DNA from: Achatina immaculata
Taxonomy: Eukaryota; Mollusca; Gastropoda; Stylommatophora; Achatinidae
Direction of reading: 5' to 3'
Length of the DNA stretch: 64,000 nt
Assembly (NCBI GenBank): GCA_009760885.1
Contig: CM019716.1
Span: 1,679,501 to 1,743,500, forward strand
Numbering within the stretch: position 1 is the stretch's first letter; every line of letters starts with the position of its first letter. A model generated the notes under the pieces. The model saw only the letters and a list, made by a program, of their open reading frames with translations. It had not been told where the DNA came from and did no database searches. A program made the position numbers and the translations under genes. Shown here one piece after another: positions 63,463-64,000 of the stretch.

Positions 63463-64000
63463 ATAACATATTTTCAAATACAAGTTAAATCTTGGGCAAG
63501 TTATCTCCACTTATTTTCCCACTCTTTGTTCGCCTGGCACACTGTAAAAAAAACACAGTACTTGGCGCTGGAAATAGACTACAAAAAACAGATACAACAC
63601 AATCAGATTTTCCAGTTGGTGGCATTTTTCAATAAAGGAAGCAAGTAGTAATTCTTTCAAAGAAGATTAAATGTTGTATGTCCGGGTATGTAGCTACACA
63701 AAATGTGACAGAGCCATCATTGGTATCATAAGCTTGTGACCTGATGGCTTCTGTATAAAGGATTGTGGTGAAGTTTATAATAGCTAACGAGTTGATCAAA
63801 TCGTATTAAAGAATCCAACTGATGGTTTTCGAAGGGCGAGAAAAGCCGCAAATTAAATTTCTTTCTTTCTTTCTTTCTTTCTTTGAACATGGCAACTCAT
63901 TTTTAATATATCTGACATTCTGATCATCTTGAAGCATATTCATCGTGTCGGATAGGAAGTGGTCTAATCTGATCTATTAATAGGAAGCGAAAAGAAGGTG
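63463..64000. other. unassigned sequence with (TTTC)n
   Basis: TTTC tetranucleotide run at about 63858-63893. No gene recognised. Confidence 0.5.

Overview
The window is eukaryotic, intergenic-type DNA from an invertebrate animal. A gastropod or other mollusc is my best guess. That guess rests on the mix of CR1-like, RNase H-bearing and RTE-like LINEs, mariner/Tc1 elements, a tRNA-derived SINE and very many minisatellites. It is an inference, because no host marker gene is present. I find no intact host protein-coding gene. Nearly all recognisable coding sequence is transposon-derived and most of it is broken. Many long open frames on both strands are translations of tandem repeats and should not be read as proteins. 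|| Layout. 1-2.4 kb: LINE tails around a complete but dead mariner (729-2022). 3.3-4.6 kb: a second mariner in reverse. 4.6-9.7 kb: minisatellites, a dispersed repeat (family R) and unassigned sequence. 9.7-26.5 kb: four or five copies of one CR1-like LINE (family A), one with a long uninterrupted ORF2 and one with an esterase-type ORF1, plus an RNase H-type LINE holding a 34-bp satellite. 27-35.6 kb: satellites, a Helitron-like 3' end, an RTE-like LINE split by repeat Q, and a dead Tc1. 35.6-39.6 kb: a tRNA SINE with target duplications, repeat P and 15/30-bp satellites. 39.7-49.1 kb: a large inverted and circularly permuted duplication. 49-57.6 kb: more satellites, a third mariner and Q stacked inside a copy of R, and P interrupted by two LINE insertions. 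57.6-64 kb: the most gene-like unassigned stretch (CpG-poor, but with ETS, YY1 and E-box motifs near 58.2-58.55 kb), a (TAG)n tract, a 46-bp satellite, a U2 snRNA fragment and LINE tails. || The most notable observations are these. (1) Family A LINE copies repeatedly abut (CT)n/(GA)n microsatellites, always in the same orientation, which suggests microsatellite-targeted insertion. (2) A 27-bp stretch beside the RT active-site box has been amplified about 18-fold inside one LINE. (3) The A-B duplication at 39.7-48.9 kb fits re-insertion of a DNA circle. (4) Several minisatellites were clearly born inside transposable elements. || All coordinates and repeat counts were read by eye. Boundaries are generally good to about 5-20 bases, or as stated.
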